This document shows, in pieces, positions 37,513 to 47,181 of a stretch of 64,000 bases of DNA; within the stretch, counting starts at the first letter, position 1, and the number at the start of each line of letters is the position of its first letter. The stretch is taken from assembly GCF_900250075.1 (NCBI RefSeq), contig NZ_LT977070.1:620001-684000 (forward strand), written 5' to 3'. The translations under genes were made by a program, and so were the position numbers. The DNA is from Cupriavidus taiwanensis. GTDB lineage: Bacteria > Pseudomonadota > Gammaproteobacteria > Burkholderiales > Burkholderiaceae. The notes beneath the pieces are model-generated. The model saw only the letters and a program-made list of their open reading frames with translations, had not been told where the DNA came from and did no database searches.

Positions 37513-38724
37513 ATGCCCATGTCCGCTCGCCACGCAGTTGCCACGCCGATGCCCCGCAAACCAGCCCCCCGTACCGCACCAGCCCTGCCTGATGACCTCC
37601 GTGTGCCCCTTGACTTCGGCGCGCGCGTGGTCGACTGGCAGCGCCGGCACGGCCGGCACGACCTGCCGTGGCAGAACACCCGCGACCCGTACCGGATCTG
37701 GCTGTCCGAGATCATGCTGCAGCAGACCCAGGTCAGCGCGGTGATCGAGTACTTCCAGCGTTTCGTGGCGCAGCTGCCCACGGTGCAGCACCTGGCGGCG
37801 GCGCCCGCCGACCAGGTCATGGCGCTGTGGGCCGGGCTGGGCTATTACTCACGGGCGCGCAACCTGCACCGGTGCGCCATGCAAGTGGTCAGCGAGCATG
37901 GCGGGCGCTTCCCCACCGACCCCGCGGTGCTGGTCACGTTGCCGGGCATCGGCCGTTCCACCGCGGCGGCCATTGCCGCGTTCAGCGCGGGCGTGCGATC
38001 ACCGATCCTGGACGGCAACGTCAAGCGCGTGTTCGCGCGCTGCTTCGGCATCCATGGCCATCCGGGCGAGCGCGCGGTGGAAACGCGCATGTGGCAACTG
38101 GCCGAGTTGGCCTTGCCTGCGCCCGGCCCACGCCAGGCCGACGACATGGTCGCCTATACGCAGGGGCTGATGGACCTGGGCGCGACGGTGTGCTCGCGCG
38201 GCAAGCCGGCCTGCCTGGCCGATGCCTCGGCGTGCCCGCTGTCCGCAGATTGCGTCGCGCGCCGCGACGGCCTGACCGGCGTGCTGCCCGCGCCCAAGCC
38301 GCGCGTGGCGATCCCCGAGCGCAGCACGGTGATGCTGCTGGTGCGGCGCGAGCGTGAAGTGCTGCTGCGCCTGCGTCCGGACAGCGGCATCTGGGGCGGC
38401 CTGTGGAGCCTGCCGGAGATGCCGGTCGACACCGTGCCCTTCGACGCGGAAGACGCCGAGGCCCGCGCGCTCGACTACGCGCGCGCTTTCGGCACCCCCG
38501 CGCGCGCTGTGCTGGCCGGCGAGCTGACCCATGTGTTCACGCACTTCCGCCTGCTGATCCGCGCCATCCGGGTCGACCTGAATGTGGAGGCGAACGTGCT
38601 GCGGCAGGACAGCGCGACGCCGGCCGGGCAGCGCTGGCTGTCCCTCGACGACCTCGATGCGCTGGGCACGCCCGCGCCGGTGCGCCGGCTGCTTGAGGAC
38701 CAGGCGCGGGTGGGTTTGTTCTGA
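37513..38724 (+). CDS. mutY: A/G-specific adenine DNA glycosylase
   Basis: Removes adenine mispaired with 8-oxoguanine. Helix-hairpin-helix VTLPGIGRSTAAAIAAF with the catalytic Asp in ILDGNVKRVFARCFG, active-site Glu in WLSEIMLQQTQV, the [4Fe-4S] cysteines in VCSRGKPACLADASACPLSADC, and a C-terminal NUDIX-like domain for 8-oxoG recognition are all visible. The frame is open from 37453, but that start lies before the terminator, so 37513 or a later ATG (37519, 37549) is preferred. Confidence 0.96.
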   Translation: MPMSARHAVATPMPRKPAPRTAPALPDDLRVPLDFGARVVDWQRRHGRHDLPWQNTRDPYRIWLSEIMLQQTQVSAVIEYFQRFVAQLPTVQHLAAAPADQVMALWAGLGYYSRARNLHRCAMQVVSEHGGRFPTDPAVLVTLPGIGRSTAAAIAAFSAGVRSPILDGNVKRVFARCFGIHGHPGERAVETRMWQLAELALPAPGPRQADDMVAYTQGLMDLGATVCSRGKPACLADASACPLSADCVARRDGLTGVLPAPKPRVAIPERSTVMLLVRREREVLLRLRPDSGIWGGLWSLPEMPVDTVPFDAEDAEARALDYARAFGTPARAVLAGELTHVFTHFRLLIRAIRVDLNVEANVLRQDSATPAGQRWLSLDDLDALGTPAPVRRLLEDQARVGLF

Positions 38725-38761
38725 AGCGTGAAGCGGGAGTGGGCGCGGGAGGAGAGACCGC

Positions 38762-39421
38762 CTACAGCATGTGGTTCTGCCGCATGTAGCGGTGCACGAT
38801 CTCGATGCGCATGCCCGCGTCGGGCAAGGCCATCAGCATCTGCTTGGCTTTCAGCGGCACCGGCAGCAGCTCGCACAGCCGGTTGGCGACCCAGCTCGGG
38901 TCGTCCCACAGGTAGGGCTCGTCGAAGGGCATGCGGTCGGGCTGCTCGGCGTGCAGCCGCGTGACGATGCGGCGCAGCGCGTCCAGGCATTCGCCCAGCA
39001 GTTCCAGCTTGCAGTCGATGATGTCGGGCGGTAGCACGTCGGCGCGCGCCACCATCAGGCCGTCGTCGCGGGTCTCGTGGCTGATGATATGGAAGCGCTC
39101 GCGGCCGCGCGTGTGGATCAGCAGCACGCCCAGCTGCTCCATGTTGCAGTCGACGATTTCCGCGAGGCAGCCGACCAGTTCGGGCACGGTGGGCTGGTTG
39201 GGCCGGGCCACTTCCTCGCCGCTGGCGATCAGGCAGACGCCGAACGGCGCGCTGTCGCGCAGGCAGTTGCGCACCATGTCGACATAGCGCGCCTCGAACA
39301 CGCGCAACGGTAGCCGTCCACCGGGAAACAGCACGGTGTGCAGGGGAAACAGCGGCAGGTTTTCGAGCGTCCGTGGCGGGTCTTCGGACCCTGAGGGACG
39401 GTAGAGGTCGGTCGAGGACAT
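38762..39421 (-). CDS. LON substrate-binding domain protein
   Basis: A 219-residue protein consisting of a LON N-terminal (PUA-like) domain without ATPase or protease parts. ENLPLFPLHTVLFPGGRLPLRVFEARYVDMVRNCLRD is the typical start of the domain. Stand-alone LON-domain proteins are common in proteobacteria; their role is unsettled. It is convergent with mutY and lies 92 bp beyond the rapZ stop codon on the same strand. Confidence 0.9.
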   Translation of the reverse strand: MSSTDLYRPSGSEDPPRTLENLPLFPLHTVLFPGGRLPLRVFEARYVDMVRNCLRDSAPFGVCLIASGEEVARPNQPTVPELVGCLAEIVDCNMEQLGVLLIHTRGRERFHIISHETRDDGLMVARADVLPPDIIDCKLELLGECLDALRRIVTRLHAEQPDRMPFDEPYLWDDPSWVANRLCELLPVPLKAKQMLMALPDAGMRIEIVHRYMRQNHML

Positions 39422-39513
39422 GCGGTGCAGGCTTGGGGTCGCGCAGCATTGGGCCGCCAGGCCGACGCCGCGCTCAGATGCCCCGTGCAGCCCGGGGGGC
39501 CATGCCGCGTGCG

Positions 39514-40392
39514 TCAGCCCGCCGGTGCGAGCTCTCGGTGTCTGACCAGCACATTACCATGTGCCCGGAAATAGTTGGCGAGCCTTTCGGCAATATAGAC
39601 CGAGCGATGCTGTCCGCCGGTGCAGCCGATCGCCACGGTCAGGTAGCTGCGGTTGTCGGCGATGAAGCTTGGCAGCCACTTTTCCACGTAGGCGCGGATA
39701 TCCTCGGCCATCGCCAGCACCATCGGCTGCGCCTGCAGGAAGTCGATTACCGGCGTGTCGCGGCCCGTCAGCGGCCGCAGCGCCAGGTCGTAGTACGGGT
39801 TGGGCAGCGAGCGCACGTCGAACACCATATCGGCATCACTTGGCACGCCGTGCTTGAAGCCGAACGACTCGAACAGCAGCGTCAGGCGCTGGCTGTCGTC
39901 GCGGATCAGCTCCTTGATCCAGCTGCGCAGCGTATTGGTGCGCACATTGCTGGTGTCGATGCGGTGCGCGGCCTCGGCAAGCGGGCTCAGCAGCGCGCGC
40001 TCCATCTCGATCGCTTCCATCAGCGCCGTGTCGTTGAAGGCGCCGCCGCCACCGGCCACGCCGTCGGTGCGTGCCGACAGCGGATGGCGGCGCCGCGTCT
40101 CGGAGTAGCGCTGCACCAGGGCGTCGGTGCTGGCGGTCAGGAAAATGACCTCGACCTGGTGCTCGGCGGCCAGCGCGCGCACGGTGTCGGGCAGCTGGTC
40201 GAGCGACTCGCGGCTGCGGATGTCGGTAGCCACGCCCAGGTGCGTGTAGCCCTGGCTGTCGAGGTAGCGGGTCAGTTCAGGGATGAACTGCGCCGGCAGG
40301 TTGTCCACGCAGTAATAGCCTGCATCTTCGAGGACGTTCAGTGCGACGGACTTGCCGGAACCGGATATGCCGGTGATGAGGATGATGCGCAT
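39514..40392 (-). CDS. rapZ: RNase adapter protein RapZ
   Basis: Nucleotide-binding protein of 292 residues which in enterobacteria guides RNase E to a small RNA controlling glucosamine-6-phosphate synthase. Walker [12 protein letters not shown] (about 8-18), [11 protein letters not shown], and the C-terminal [19 protein letters not shown] are diagnostic. In betaproteobacteria it normally follows hprK directly; here a psiF-like gene lies between. Confidence 0.96.
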   Translation of the reverse strand: MRIILITGISGSGKSVALNVLEDAGYYCVDNLPAQFIPELTRYLDSQGYTHLGVATDIRSRESLDQLPDTVRALAAEHQVEVIFLTASTDALVQRYSETRRRHPLSARTDGVAGGGGAFNDTALMEAIEMERALLSPLAEAAHRIDTSNVRTNTLRSWIKELIRDDSQRLTLLFESFGFKHGVPSDADMVFDVRSLPNPYYDLALRPLTGRDTPVIDFLQAQPMVLAMAEDIRAYVEKWLPSFIADNRSYLTVAIGCTGGQHRSVYIAERLANYFRAHGNVLVRHRELAPAG

Positions 40393-40452
40393 AGCAACTG
40401 AAGCATAGCATCAGGTGCCGGCTGCGTCATGACAGCAGTTTGACAGCAGAAA

Positions 40453-40482
40453 AAATGGCGAACCGCCCGGTTCGCCATTTGG
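40453..40482 (-). terminator. Intrinsic terminator after the psiF-like gene
   Basis: AAATGGCGAACCG (40453-40465) and CGGTTCGCCATTT (40468-40480) form a 13-bp perfect stem. The minus strand continues with T-rich sequence. It separates the psiF-like gene from rapZ. Confidence 0.85.
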
Positions 40483-40507
40483 TTCGGCATTTCGCCGGTG
40501 GCGGCGC

Positions 40508-40900
40508 TCAGGCTGCCTTCGACAGGCATTCCTTCATGTAGGCCTTGTATTCATCGCCCTTCTTGCCCTTGCCAGACTTGCTGCAGGCAGCCATCTTGTC
40601 CTGCTGGGTCTTGGGCGCGCCGGACTTCGACAGGCATTCCTTCATGAACACCTTGCGTTCGTCGCCCTTCTTGCCGGAGGCCTGCGCGTTGCAAGCCTTC
40701 ATCTTGTCCTGCTGGGTGTTGGCCGCGGGCTTGTCCGGATTGGCCGGGGTAGCAGGCGTGGCCGGCACGGCAGGCGTTGCCGGGGCCGCGGCCGACGGCT
40801 TGGCCGGCGTGGCAGGGGTGGCCGGCGTGGCGGTCTGCGCAAAGGCGCTGGCTGCGAACAGCGGGGTCACCAACGCGCACACTGCAATCAGGGTCTTCAT
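40508..40900 (-). CDS. PsiF-like repeat protein
   Basis: A 130-residue secreted protein with a signal peptide (MKTLIAVCALVTPLFAASAFA), a Pro/Ala/Thr-rich linker (about 22-58) and two copies of the PsiF repeat: KMKACNAQASGKKGDERKVFM and KMAACSKSGKGKKGDEYKAYM, each ending KECLSK. PsiF was named as phosphate-starvation inducible in E. coli; function is unknown. No convincing Pho box is seen upstream. It has its own terminator and interrupts the usual hprK-rapZ pair. Confidence 0.88.
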   Translation of the reverse strand: MKTLIAVCALVTPLFAASAFAQTATPATPATPAKPSAAAPATPAVPATPATPANPDKPAANTQQDKMKACNAQASGKKGDERKVFMKECLSKSGAPKTQQDKMAACSKSGKGKKGDEYKAYMKECLSKAA

Positions 40901-41071
40901 GCTTGCTCTCCTCGGGGGTGGACAACCTTATCGCCGCGCGCCGGGGTCGGCGTTGCAGCTTCCGCAACGGGCGTGATGCCCATTACAGCACAAAACGGAG
41001 CATGCCTGAGAAACGTTGACGAGCGCTTGCCACGCCGTTGTAAGCAATTGAAAACGGCGGCGGACGGTGGC

Positions 41072-42043
41072 TTACAGCAGCCGGCCCTGGCCGCGCGAGA
41101 CCGCATCGGCCTGCATCGCGGCGCGCTGGCGGTCCATGAAGTCGCGCAGCGTGTCGATGCCGCGCAGGCGCAGGATGGTGTTGCGCACAGCGGCCTCGAC
41201 CAGCACGGCCAGGTTGCGGCCGGCCGCCACCTGGATCTTGACCATGTGGATGGGAAGCCCGAGCACGTCCAGGTACTGCGAATCCAGCGGCAGCCGCTCG
41301 AATTCGCCGTCGTTGCGCCGCACCAGCTGCACCACCAGCTTGATCTTCATCTTCCGCCGCACCGCGGTCTCGCCGAAGATGGTCTTGATGTCGAGCAGCC
41401 CCAGGCCGCGCACTTCCAGCAGGTTCTGCAGCAGCGGCGGGCAGCGGCCCTCGATGAAATCCGGCCCCAGCCGGACGAAATCGACGGCGTCGTCGGCCAC
41501 CAGCCCGTGGCCGCGCGAGATCAGTTCCAGGCCCAGTTCGCTCTTGCCGAGGCCCGATTCGCCCATGATCAGCACGCCCATGCCGAGGATGTCGAGGAAC
41601 ACCCCGTGCATGGTCACGCGCGGCGCCGAGATGCGCGACAGGTACAGGCGCAGGTGGTCGATCACCGCGGCGGACGACACCGGCGTGGTGAACAGCGGCG
41701 TCGACGAGCGCGTGCAGCGCAGTTCCAGATCCGGCGGCGGTTCCATGCCGTCGGCGATCACCAGGAACGGCGGCTCCAGCAGGATCAGCTCGCCCATCTG
41801 GCGCTTGCGGGTCTCGTCGTCGAGCCGCTGGTAGTACGTGATTTCGGGCTTGCCGAGGACCTGGATCCGGTTCGGGTGGATCAGGTTGAGGTGGCCCACC
41901 AGGTCTGCGGCGGAGGTCGCTTCGCGGGCGAATTCCACGTCAAAGGCGCGGTCCGCGCCCTCCAGGCCGGCGACCCACGAGAGTTTGAGGTCGGCTGCGT
42001 TGTCGTCGAAGATGGACTGGGAGGTGACGCCGGTGAGTTCCAT
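41072..42043 (-). CDS. hprK: HPr kinase/phosphorylase
   Basis: Phosphorylates and dephosphorylates HPr on serine. The 323-residue protein has the Walker [16 protein letters not shown] (about residues 155-169) and the HprK signature [20 protein letters not shown]. In proteobacteria the enzyme is part of a regulatory PTS with PtsN rather than sugar uptake. It lies 82 bp after ptsN on the same strand. Confidence 0.96.
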
Positions 42044-42125
42044 GCGGTATGGCTGGTAAGGCGGTGTTCGAAGCGCGTGGCGCCTGCCCGGTCTTGTGCC
42101 GGCCCGCTAAAGGGGAATCAGTGGA

Positions 42126-42581
42126 TCAGGGATGCCATGCGATCAGCAGTTCGTGCACGGCATCGGGCGTGGGCAGGGTCGCCAGGCCCTCGCGCATGTC
42201 GCGATCCGACAGCAGTTGCGCGATCTCGGACAAAATTTCCAGGTGCTGCTGCGTGGCCTGTTCCGGCACCAGCAGGAAGATCAGCAGCGACACCGGCTTG
42301 CCGTCCGGCGATTCGAACGGAATCGGCTCGGCCAGGCGCATGAAGGCGGCAAGGGGCTGCTTCAGGCCCTTGATACGCCCGTGCGGAATCGCCACGCCGG
42401 CGCCCAGTCCGGTCGAACCCAGCGACTCACGCGCAAACAGGTTGTCGGTGACGATGGCGCGCGCCACGCCATGGTTGTTCTCGAAGAGGAGCCCGGCCTG
42501 CTCGAACACACGCTTCTTGCTGGTGACGCTGACGTCGAGGGTGATGTTGCCGGGTGGCAGCAATTTGGCCAAACGATTCAT
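42126..42581 (-). CDS. ptsN: PTS IIA-Ntr regulatory protein PtsN
   Basis: Nitrogen-related EIIA domain of 151 residues. The phosphorylatable histidine is in GAGVAIPHGRIKGL (about residue 67). It affects potassium transport and nitrogen control in other proteobacteria. Encoded after hpf and before hprK, part of the rpoN neighbourhood. Confidence 0.96.
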   Translation of the reverse strand: MNRLAKLLPPGNITLDVSVTSKKRVFEQAGLLFENNHGVARAIVTDNLFARESLGSTGLGAGVAIPHGRIKGLKQPLAAFMRLAEPIPFESPDGKPVSLLIFLLVPEQATQQHLEILSEIAQLLSDRDMREGLATLPTPDAVHELLIAWHP

Positions 42582-42930
42582 GGGCGATGCGCAGGATTTC
42601 AGTTAGCGGGCGGATCGTTCCGCCGGGCAGCGGCTGGCTCCCTGACCGCCGCCGGCGGAGGAGACGTCCGGCCCATTATAGAGCAGCGGCTACCCTTGTA
42701 TTGTGCGGTGCAGCGCGAGCAGGCGCGGCCACGATTTCTCTCTCTTTGTATGGCGCAGCATACACCTTGGCGCTGCGCTTGCGAACATTTCGGGCTTCCC
42801 TGCGTGGCAAGGTTTGCTCCGCTGCCACAGCCGGGCACTGTACCAGGGCGCAAAAAAGCCGCGCTTCGCGGCGCGGCTTGCCTGTGGAATCCTGGTTCAG
42901 CAGCCCTCTGCGGGGCTGCCGGGCACGGGT
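42582..42930. other. 349-bp gap between hpf and ptsN
   Basis: No gene is evident. The right part holds the hpf terminator (42852-42879). Nearer ptsN the minus strand has a perfect -10 box TATAAT (42680-42675) with no clear -35, a possible ptsN promoter with the predicted start about 85 bp upstream of the gene. Confidence 0.5.
42852..42879 (-). terminator. Intrinsic terminator after hpf
   Basis: AAGCCGCGC (42856-42864) and GCGCGGCTT (42871-42879) form a 9-bp stem; the minus strand then runs into six T. It ends the lpt-rpoN-hpf transcript. Confidence 0.85.
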
Positions 42931-43281
42931 TTATTGCTGCATTTGCGCCGCGGCCATCTGGTACTTGACCGCTTCGCGGTCGTGGCCTTGCACGCGATCC
43001 TTGTAGCGAATCACCTGACGGTCCAGCTTGTCGACGAGTGCGTCGATCGCCGCATACAGGTCTTCGTGATGCGCCTCGACAAAGATGTCCTTGCCCTTTA
43101 GATGCAGATTGATTTCCGCGTACTGACGCCGGTCCTTTTCCTTGTGATTGTCGACAGAGAGCAGCACGCTAACGCCAATGACTTGATCGAAATGCCTGAC
43201 GATTCGCTCCAGCTTCGTTTCCACGTACTCACGCAGAGGGGGCGTGATGTCCAGGTGGTGTCCACTGATCTTGAAGTTCAT
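42931..43281 (-). CDS. hpf: Ribosome hibernation-promoting factor (HPF/YfiA family)
   Basis: A 116-residue protein of the short HPF class that binds the 30S A and P sites in stationary phase and favours 100S dimers. [32 protein letters not shown] and [38 protein letters not shown] are typical. It lies 48 bp after rpoN, the classical arrangement. Confidence 0.96.
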
Positions 43282-43329
43282 AGCGCTTCTCCTTCTGAAA
43301 GAGCCTCACCAGGCAGGCGGTGGGCTCGG

Positions 43330-44808
43330 CTACAAAGACTTGCGGAGATTCACTGCGGGGATCTTCAGGGCTTCGCGATATTTGGCAACGGTGCGGCGTG
43401 CGACAACGAAGCCTTGCTCACCCAGCAGTTCGGCGATGCGACTGTCGGAAAGGGGATTCCTCGGGTCTTCGGCTCCTATCAGTTGCTTGATCAAGGCGCG
43501 GATGGCCGTTGATGAAGCCGCGCCACCGGTTTCGGTGGACACGTGGCTGCCGAAGAAGTACTTCAGTTCGAAAGTACCCATCGGCGTGGCCATGTATTTA
43601 TTGGTCGTCACCCGGGAGATGGTTGACTCGTGTAAACCCAGTGTATCGGCAATCTCCCGCAAAACCAAGGGGCGCATGGCGATTTCACCGTGGGTGAAAA
43701 AGTTCTTTTGACGCTCGACAATGGCTTGCGAGACACGCAGGATCGTGTCGAACCGTTGCTGGATATTCTTGATCAGCCAGCGCGCCTCCTGCAGCTTTTG
43801 CTGCAGCCCCGCGGTGCCGGTCTCGCCCTTGGCGCCGCGCAGGATCTGCGCGTACATGTCGTTGATGCGCAGCCTCGGCATCACATCCGGATTGAGCTGC
43901 GCGATCCAGCCGCTGCCGCTTTTGCGCACGAATACGTCCGGCACGACGAAATCCGCTTCCGGCCGGCTGTACGCGTGGCCGGGGTAGGGGGCCAGCGAGC
44001 GGATCAGGTCGTGCGCGGCCTTCAGCGCGACTTCGTCGACCTGCAGCGCCTTCTTCAGCCGCGTGTAGTCGCGTACCGCAAGCAGTTCCAGGTGATGGGT
44101 GACAATGGTCAGCGCCAGTTCGCGCTGCGGGTGGGTCAGGCGGCGCAATTGCAGCGCCAGGCATTCGGCGGCATTGCGTGCGCCGACGCCGGCCGGATCG
44201 AAGCTCTGCAGCAGCGTCAGGATGGCGTGGACTTCGTCGGGGTCGAACTCCAGCTCTTCGGGCAGTTCCGCGCAGATCTCTTCGAGCGAGGCGCTCAGGT
44301 AGCCGTCGTCGTCGAGCGATTCGATCAGGAAGATGGCGAGCCCCTTGTCGCGCGCCGAGATCTTCAGCGGCGTGAGTTGCTCCATCAGGTATTCGCGCAG
44401 CGTGGGCTCGGCATCGCGCAGCTGCATTGGCGTCTTTTCGTCCTCGTCGCCTTGCGGCCGGCGGGCGAAGTCGTCCAGGCTCCAGTCGCTGTTGCCGTAG
44501 TCGTCGCCGCTGCTGTTGTCGCCGTAGCTGTCATCGGCGGCGCCTTCGGCGCGGGCGTCGCCATTGCCCTGGGGCTCGGCGGGGGCAGGCGCGGGCGCGC
44601 TCTGTACGTTGACCGAGCCGTCGGCCGCCACGCGCAGCGGGCTTTCGATCCAGTCGTTCTCCCGCTCGAGCAGCGGGTTTTCCGTCAGCGCCTGTTCGAC
44701 TTCCTGCTGCAGTTCCAGCGTGGAAAGCTGCAGCAGCCGGATCGACTGTTGCAGCTGCGGGGTCAGTGCCAGGTGCTGGGAGAGGCGGAGCTGTAGCGAC
44801 GGTTTCAT
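43330..44808 (-). CDS. rpoN: RNA polymerase sigma-54 factor
   Basis: Alternative sigma factor for nitrogen and other activator-dependent promoters. The 492-residue protein starts with the Gln/Leu-rich activator region ([23 protein letters not shown]), has an acidic linker (about 60-115), and ends with the helix-turn-helix [14 protein letters not shown] and the RpoN box [10 protein letters not shown] that reads the -24 element. A matching promoter lies at 17141-17155 in this window. Confidence 0.98.
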   Translation of the reverse strand: MKPSLQLRLSQHLALTPQLQQSIRLLQLSTLELQQEVEQALTENPLLERENDWIESPLRVAADGSVNVQSAPAPAPAEPQGNGDARAEGAADDSYGDNSSGDDYGNSDWSLDDFARRPQGDEDEKTPMQLRDAEPTLREYLMEQLTPLKISARDKGLAIFLIESLDDDGYLSASLEEICAELPEELEFDPDEVHAILTLLQSFDPAGVGARNAAECLALQLRRLTHPQRELALTIVTHHLELLAVRDYTRLKKALQVDEVALKAAHDLIRSLAPYPGHAYSRPEADFVVPDVFVRKSGSGWIAQLNPDVMPRLRINDMYAQILRGAKGETGTAGLQQKLQEARWLIKNIQQRFDTILRVSQAIVERQKNFFTHGEIAMRPLVLREIADTLGLHESTISRVTTNKYMATPMGTFELKYFFGSHVSTETGGAASSTAIRALIKQLIGAEDPRNPLSDSRIAELLGEQGFVVARRTVAKYREALKIPAVNLRKSL

Positions 44809-44931
44809 GCGACCTATTTTATGCGCATCTTTCCGATGTTGGAACGGAAATTGCTATCGCTTATGCGCCGTGATCGCCGCTGACTCTCCCCGCCGCGCAG
44901 CCTCGGCTGCCCGCGCGGGGCAGCCGTCTTG

Positions 44932-45732
44932 TCACATGCGGAAGTTCTCGCCCAGGTAGACGCGCCGCACGGCGTCATTGGCGATGATGTCTTCGGGCTG
45001 GCCCGCGGCCAGCACCGTGCCTTCGCTGATGATGTAGGCGTGGTCGCAGATGCCGAGCGTCTCGCGCACGTTGTGGTCGGTGATCAGCACGCCGATATTG
45101 CGCGCCTTGAGGAAGCTGACGATGCGCTGGATCTCGCCCACGGCGATCGGGTCCACGCCGGCGAAGGGTTCGTCGAGCAGGATGAAGCGCGGCGACGACG
45201 CCAGCGCGCGCGCGATTTCCACGCGGCGGCGCTCGCCGCCGGACAGCGACAGCGCCGGGTTGTTGCGCAGGTGCGCGATCTGCAGGTCGTCGAGCAGGGC
45301 ATCGAGGCGGCGCTCGATCTCGGCCTTGGCCAGCGGCTTGCCCTTGTCCAGCTGCAGCTCCAGCACCGCGCGGATGTTCTCCTCGACGTTGAGCTTGCGG
45401 AACACCGAGGCTTCCTGCGGCAGGTACGACAGCCCCATGCGCGCGCGCTCGTGGATCGGCAGGCCGCTGATGTGGTCGCTGTCGAGCACGATATCGCCTT
45501 CGTCCAGCGCCACCAGGCCGACGATCATGTAGAACGACGTGGTCTTGCCCGCGCCGTTGGGGCCGAGCAGCCCGACCACCTCGCCGCTCTTGACGTCGAG
45601 CGAGACGTCCTTGACCACCGTGCGCGAGCCATAGCGCTTCTTCAGGTGGCGCACGACCAGCGTGCTGCCGCCGGGCAGGACAGAGTTGGCTTCGACGACA
45701 GGCTTGTCGGCAATGGTGGCGGTATCGGTCAT
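44932..45732 (-). CDS. lptB: LPS export ABC transporter ATP-binding protein LptB
   Basis: ATPase of the LptBFG complex that extracts lipopolysaccharide from the inner membrane. The 266-residue protein has Walker A GPNGAGKTTSFYM, signature LSLSGGERRRVEIARALA and Walker B FILLDEPFAGVDPIAV. An N-terminal extension of about 20 residues precedes the domain. It lies 8 bp after lptA. Confidence 0.97.
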   Translation of the reverse strand: MTDTATIADKPVVEANSVLPGGSTLVVRHLKKRYGSRTVVKDVSLDVKSGEVVGLLGPNGAGKTTSFYMIVGLVALDEGDIVLDSDHISGLPIHERARMGLSYLPQEASVFRKLNVEENIRAVLELQLDKGKPLAKAEIERRLDALLDDLQIAHLRNNPALSLSGGERRRVEIARALASSPRFILLDEPFAGVDPIAVGEIQRIVSFLKARNIGVLITDHNVRETLGICDHAYIISEGTVLAAGQPEDIIANDAVRRVYLGENFRM

Positions 45733-45740
45733 GGGTACGG

Positions 45741-46385
45741 TCAGGGTTTGTTGGCGGGCGCGGGCGCCGACTTCAGGTCCAGCGGCGAGCCGCCTGCGGT
45801 GCCGGACTTCTGGTCCTGGCGCGGCGACAGCACCGCGCGCACGCGGCCGGACGGGTTGGCCGCCGCGGCATCGCCGCTGCCGCCGCCCGCCGCGGTATAG
45901 AGTTCCTTGCGGCTGTCGTAGGTCAGCACCGCGCCGCGGATCTCGTCGAGCAGCTTGGCACCCTGCAGCCGCGCCATGCGGGCATTGCCGATCAGCTTGG
46001 AGAATTCCTGCTTGCCGTCGTACTCGATGCGGTCGCCCCAGCCGTCGATGTACTCGTCGACGCCCTCGCGCTTCTGGCGGATATAGGCCTGCCTGCCCGG
46101 CTTCGAGGTGGCCACGGCGAACTGGTAGCCCTCGGGGTCGGTGCGCAGCTCGGCGGCGTCGGACTTCAGGATCATGGTGCCCTTGGTCAGCACCACGTTG
46201 CCGGTTAGCGTGTAGATCTGCTTGACGTCGTCATAGCTGGCGTTGTCCGCCTCCAGCACCATCGGCTTGTCGCGGTCCGCGCGCTCGGCTAGGGCAGGCT
46301 GGGCCAGCAGGCCGAAGGCCAGGGCCAGCGAGAGCAGGGCCGGGGCGGTGCGTCGACGGGACGATGTCGTCAGGGAAGCGGTCAT
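45741..46385 (-). CDS. lptA: LPS transport periplasmic protein LptA
   Basis: Periplasmic bridge protein carrying LPS between LptC and LptD. The 214-residue precursor has a signal peptide ending near ALAERADRD, and an OstA-like beta-jellyroll (DVKQIYTLTGNVVLTKGTMILKSDAAELRTDPEGYQFA). The C terminus is variable and Gly/Ala/Pro-rich. It follows lptC with a 120-bp gap. Confidence 0.95.
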   Translation of the reverse strand: MTASLTTSSRRRTAPALLSLALAFGLLAQPALAERADRDKPMVLEADNASYDDVKQIYTLTGNVVLTKGTMILKSDAAELRTDPEGYQFAVATSKPGRQAYIRQKREGVDEYIDGWGDRIEYDGKQEFSKLIGNARMARLQGAKLLDEIRGAVLTYDSRKELYTAAGGGSGDAAAANPSGRVRAVLSPRQDQKSGTAGGSPLDLKSAPAPANKP

Positions 46386-46505
46386 GTTGGCAGGGTTGCT
46401 TGAGGGCGTCTGGATGCGTGGTGGTGCGGTTTGCGCGGACTTTGGCGCGTGCGCTGCAGGGCGGTGCCGGCCGGCACCGCATGCACGGCTGCGCCGGACC
46501 GGGAC

Positions 46506-47135
46506 TCAGGATCCTGGCGCACGGCCCGGGGACGGCCCGGTGATGATGGTGCCGCGTACATTGCCGAGCAATTGTACTTCGCGGGTGACGTTGTTGAAGA
46601 TCAGTCCGTTGGCGGTCATGACCGAAGGGCCGCGCGTCAGCTTGACCGGCTTGTCGGTCTTGACGATGTCGTCATTGACCAGCAGCTGGAAATAGCTCGA
46701 CGCCGCGGTCAGCTGCGGATCCTTGGACGGGTCCTTGCCCTGCTGGCGCAGCACGTGGCCATTGCCGTACAGGTCGATCACCGTGCCTTCGGCGTTCATG
46801 CGGCCGATGTCGGCACGCGCGGTCACCGGCGGGCGGTCCGGCTCGTAGGCGCGCATCGCGGGGCGCGTGACCTCGTAGGTCTGGTCGTCCTCGAAATGGA
46901 CCATGCGCTCGCCGGTGAAGCGGATCTTGGTGCTGCCGTCGGGCGCCAGCTCGGTGGCCGAGAAGCGGTCCATGAAGTAGTCCGGCTCGTGCTTCTTGGT
47001 GGTCTGCGCGGCCTGGTCTTCCTTGGGGGAGTTGATCTGGACCAGCCAGAACGTGCTGCCCGCCACGATGGCCATCAGCAGCAGCGGCAGCAGCCGCATG
47101 ACGATGCCGCTGAGGGAGGCGAGGAGTGCCTGCAT
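46506..47135 (-). CDS. lptC: LPS export system protein LptC
   Basis: Membrane-anchored LPS transport protein of 209 residues. A single N-terminal helix (RLLPLLLMAIVAGSTFWLV, about 14-32) precedes the periplasmic OstA-like fold with YFMDRFSATELAPDGSTKIRFTGERMVHF. It sits between kdsD (46 bp away) and lptA. kdsC, which often lies between kdsD and lptC, is not there. Confidence 0.94.
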   Translation of the reverse strand: MQALLASLSGIVMRLLPLLLMAIVAGSTFWLVQINSPKEDQAAQTTKKHEPDYFMDRFSATELAPDGSTKIRFTGERMVHFEDDQTYEVTRPAMRAYEPDRPPVTARADIGRMNAEGTVIDLYGNGHVLRQQGKDPSKDPQLTAASSYFQLLVNDDIVKTDKPVKLTRGPSVMTANGLIFNNVTREVQLLGNVRGTIITGPSPGRAPGS

Positions 47136-47181
47136 GGTGTCCTTGGCGTTGTGCTGCTGGTGCCGTCGGTGGCGCGCCGGC

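Noticed and set aside
40901..41071. Pho box upstream of the psiF-like gene
   Set aside because: A single CTGTAAT was seen but no second half site at 11 bp, so phosphate control cannot be claimed.
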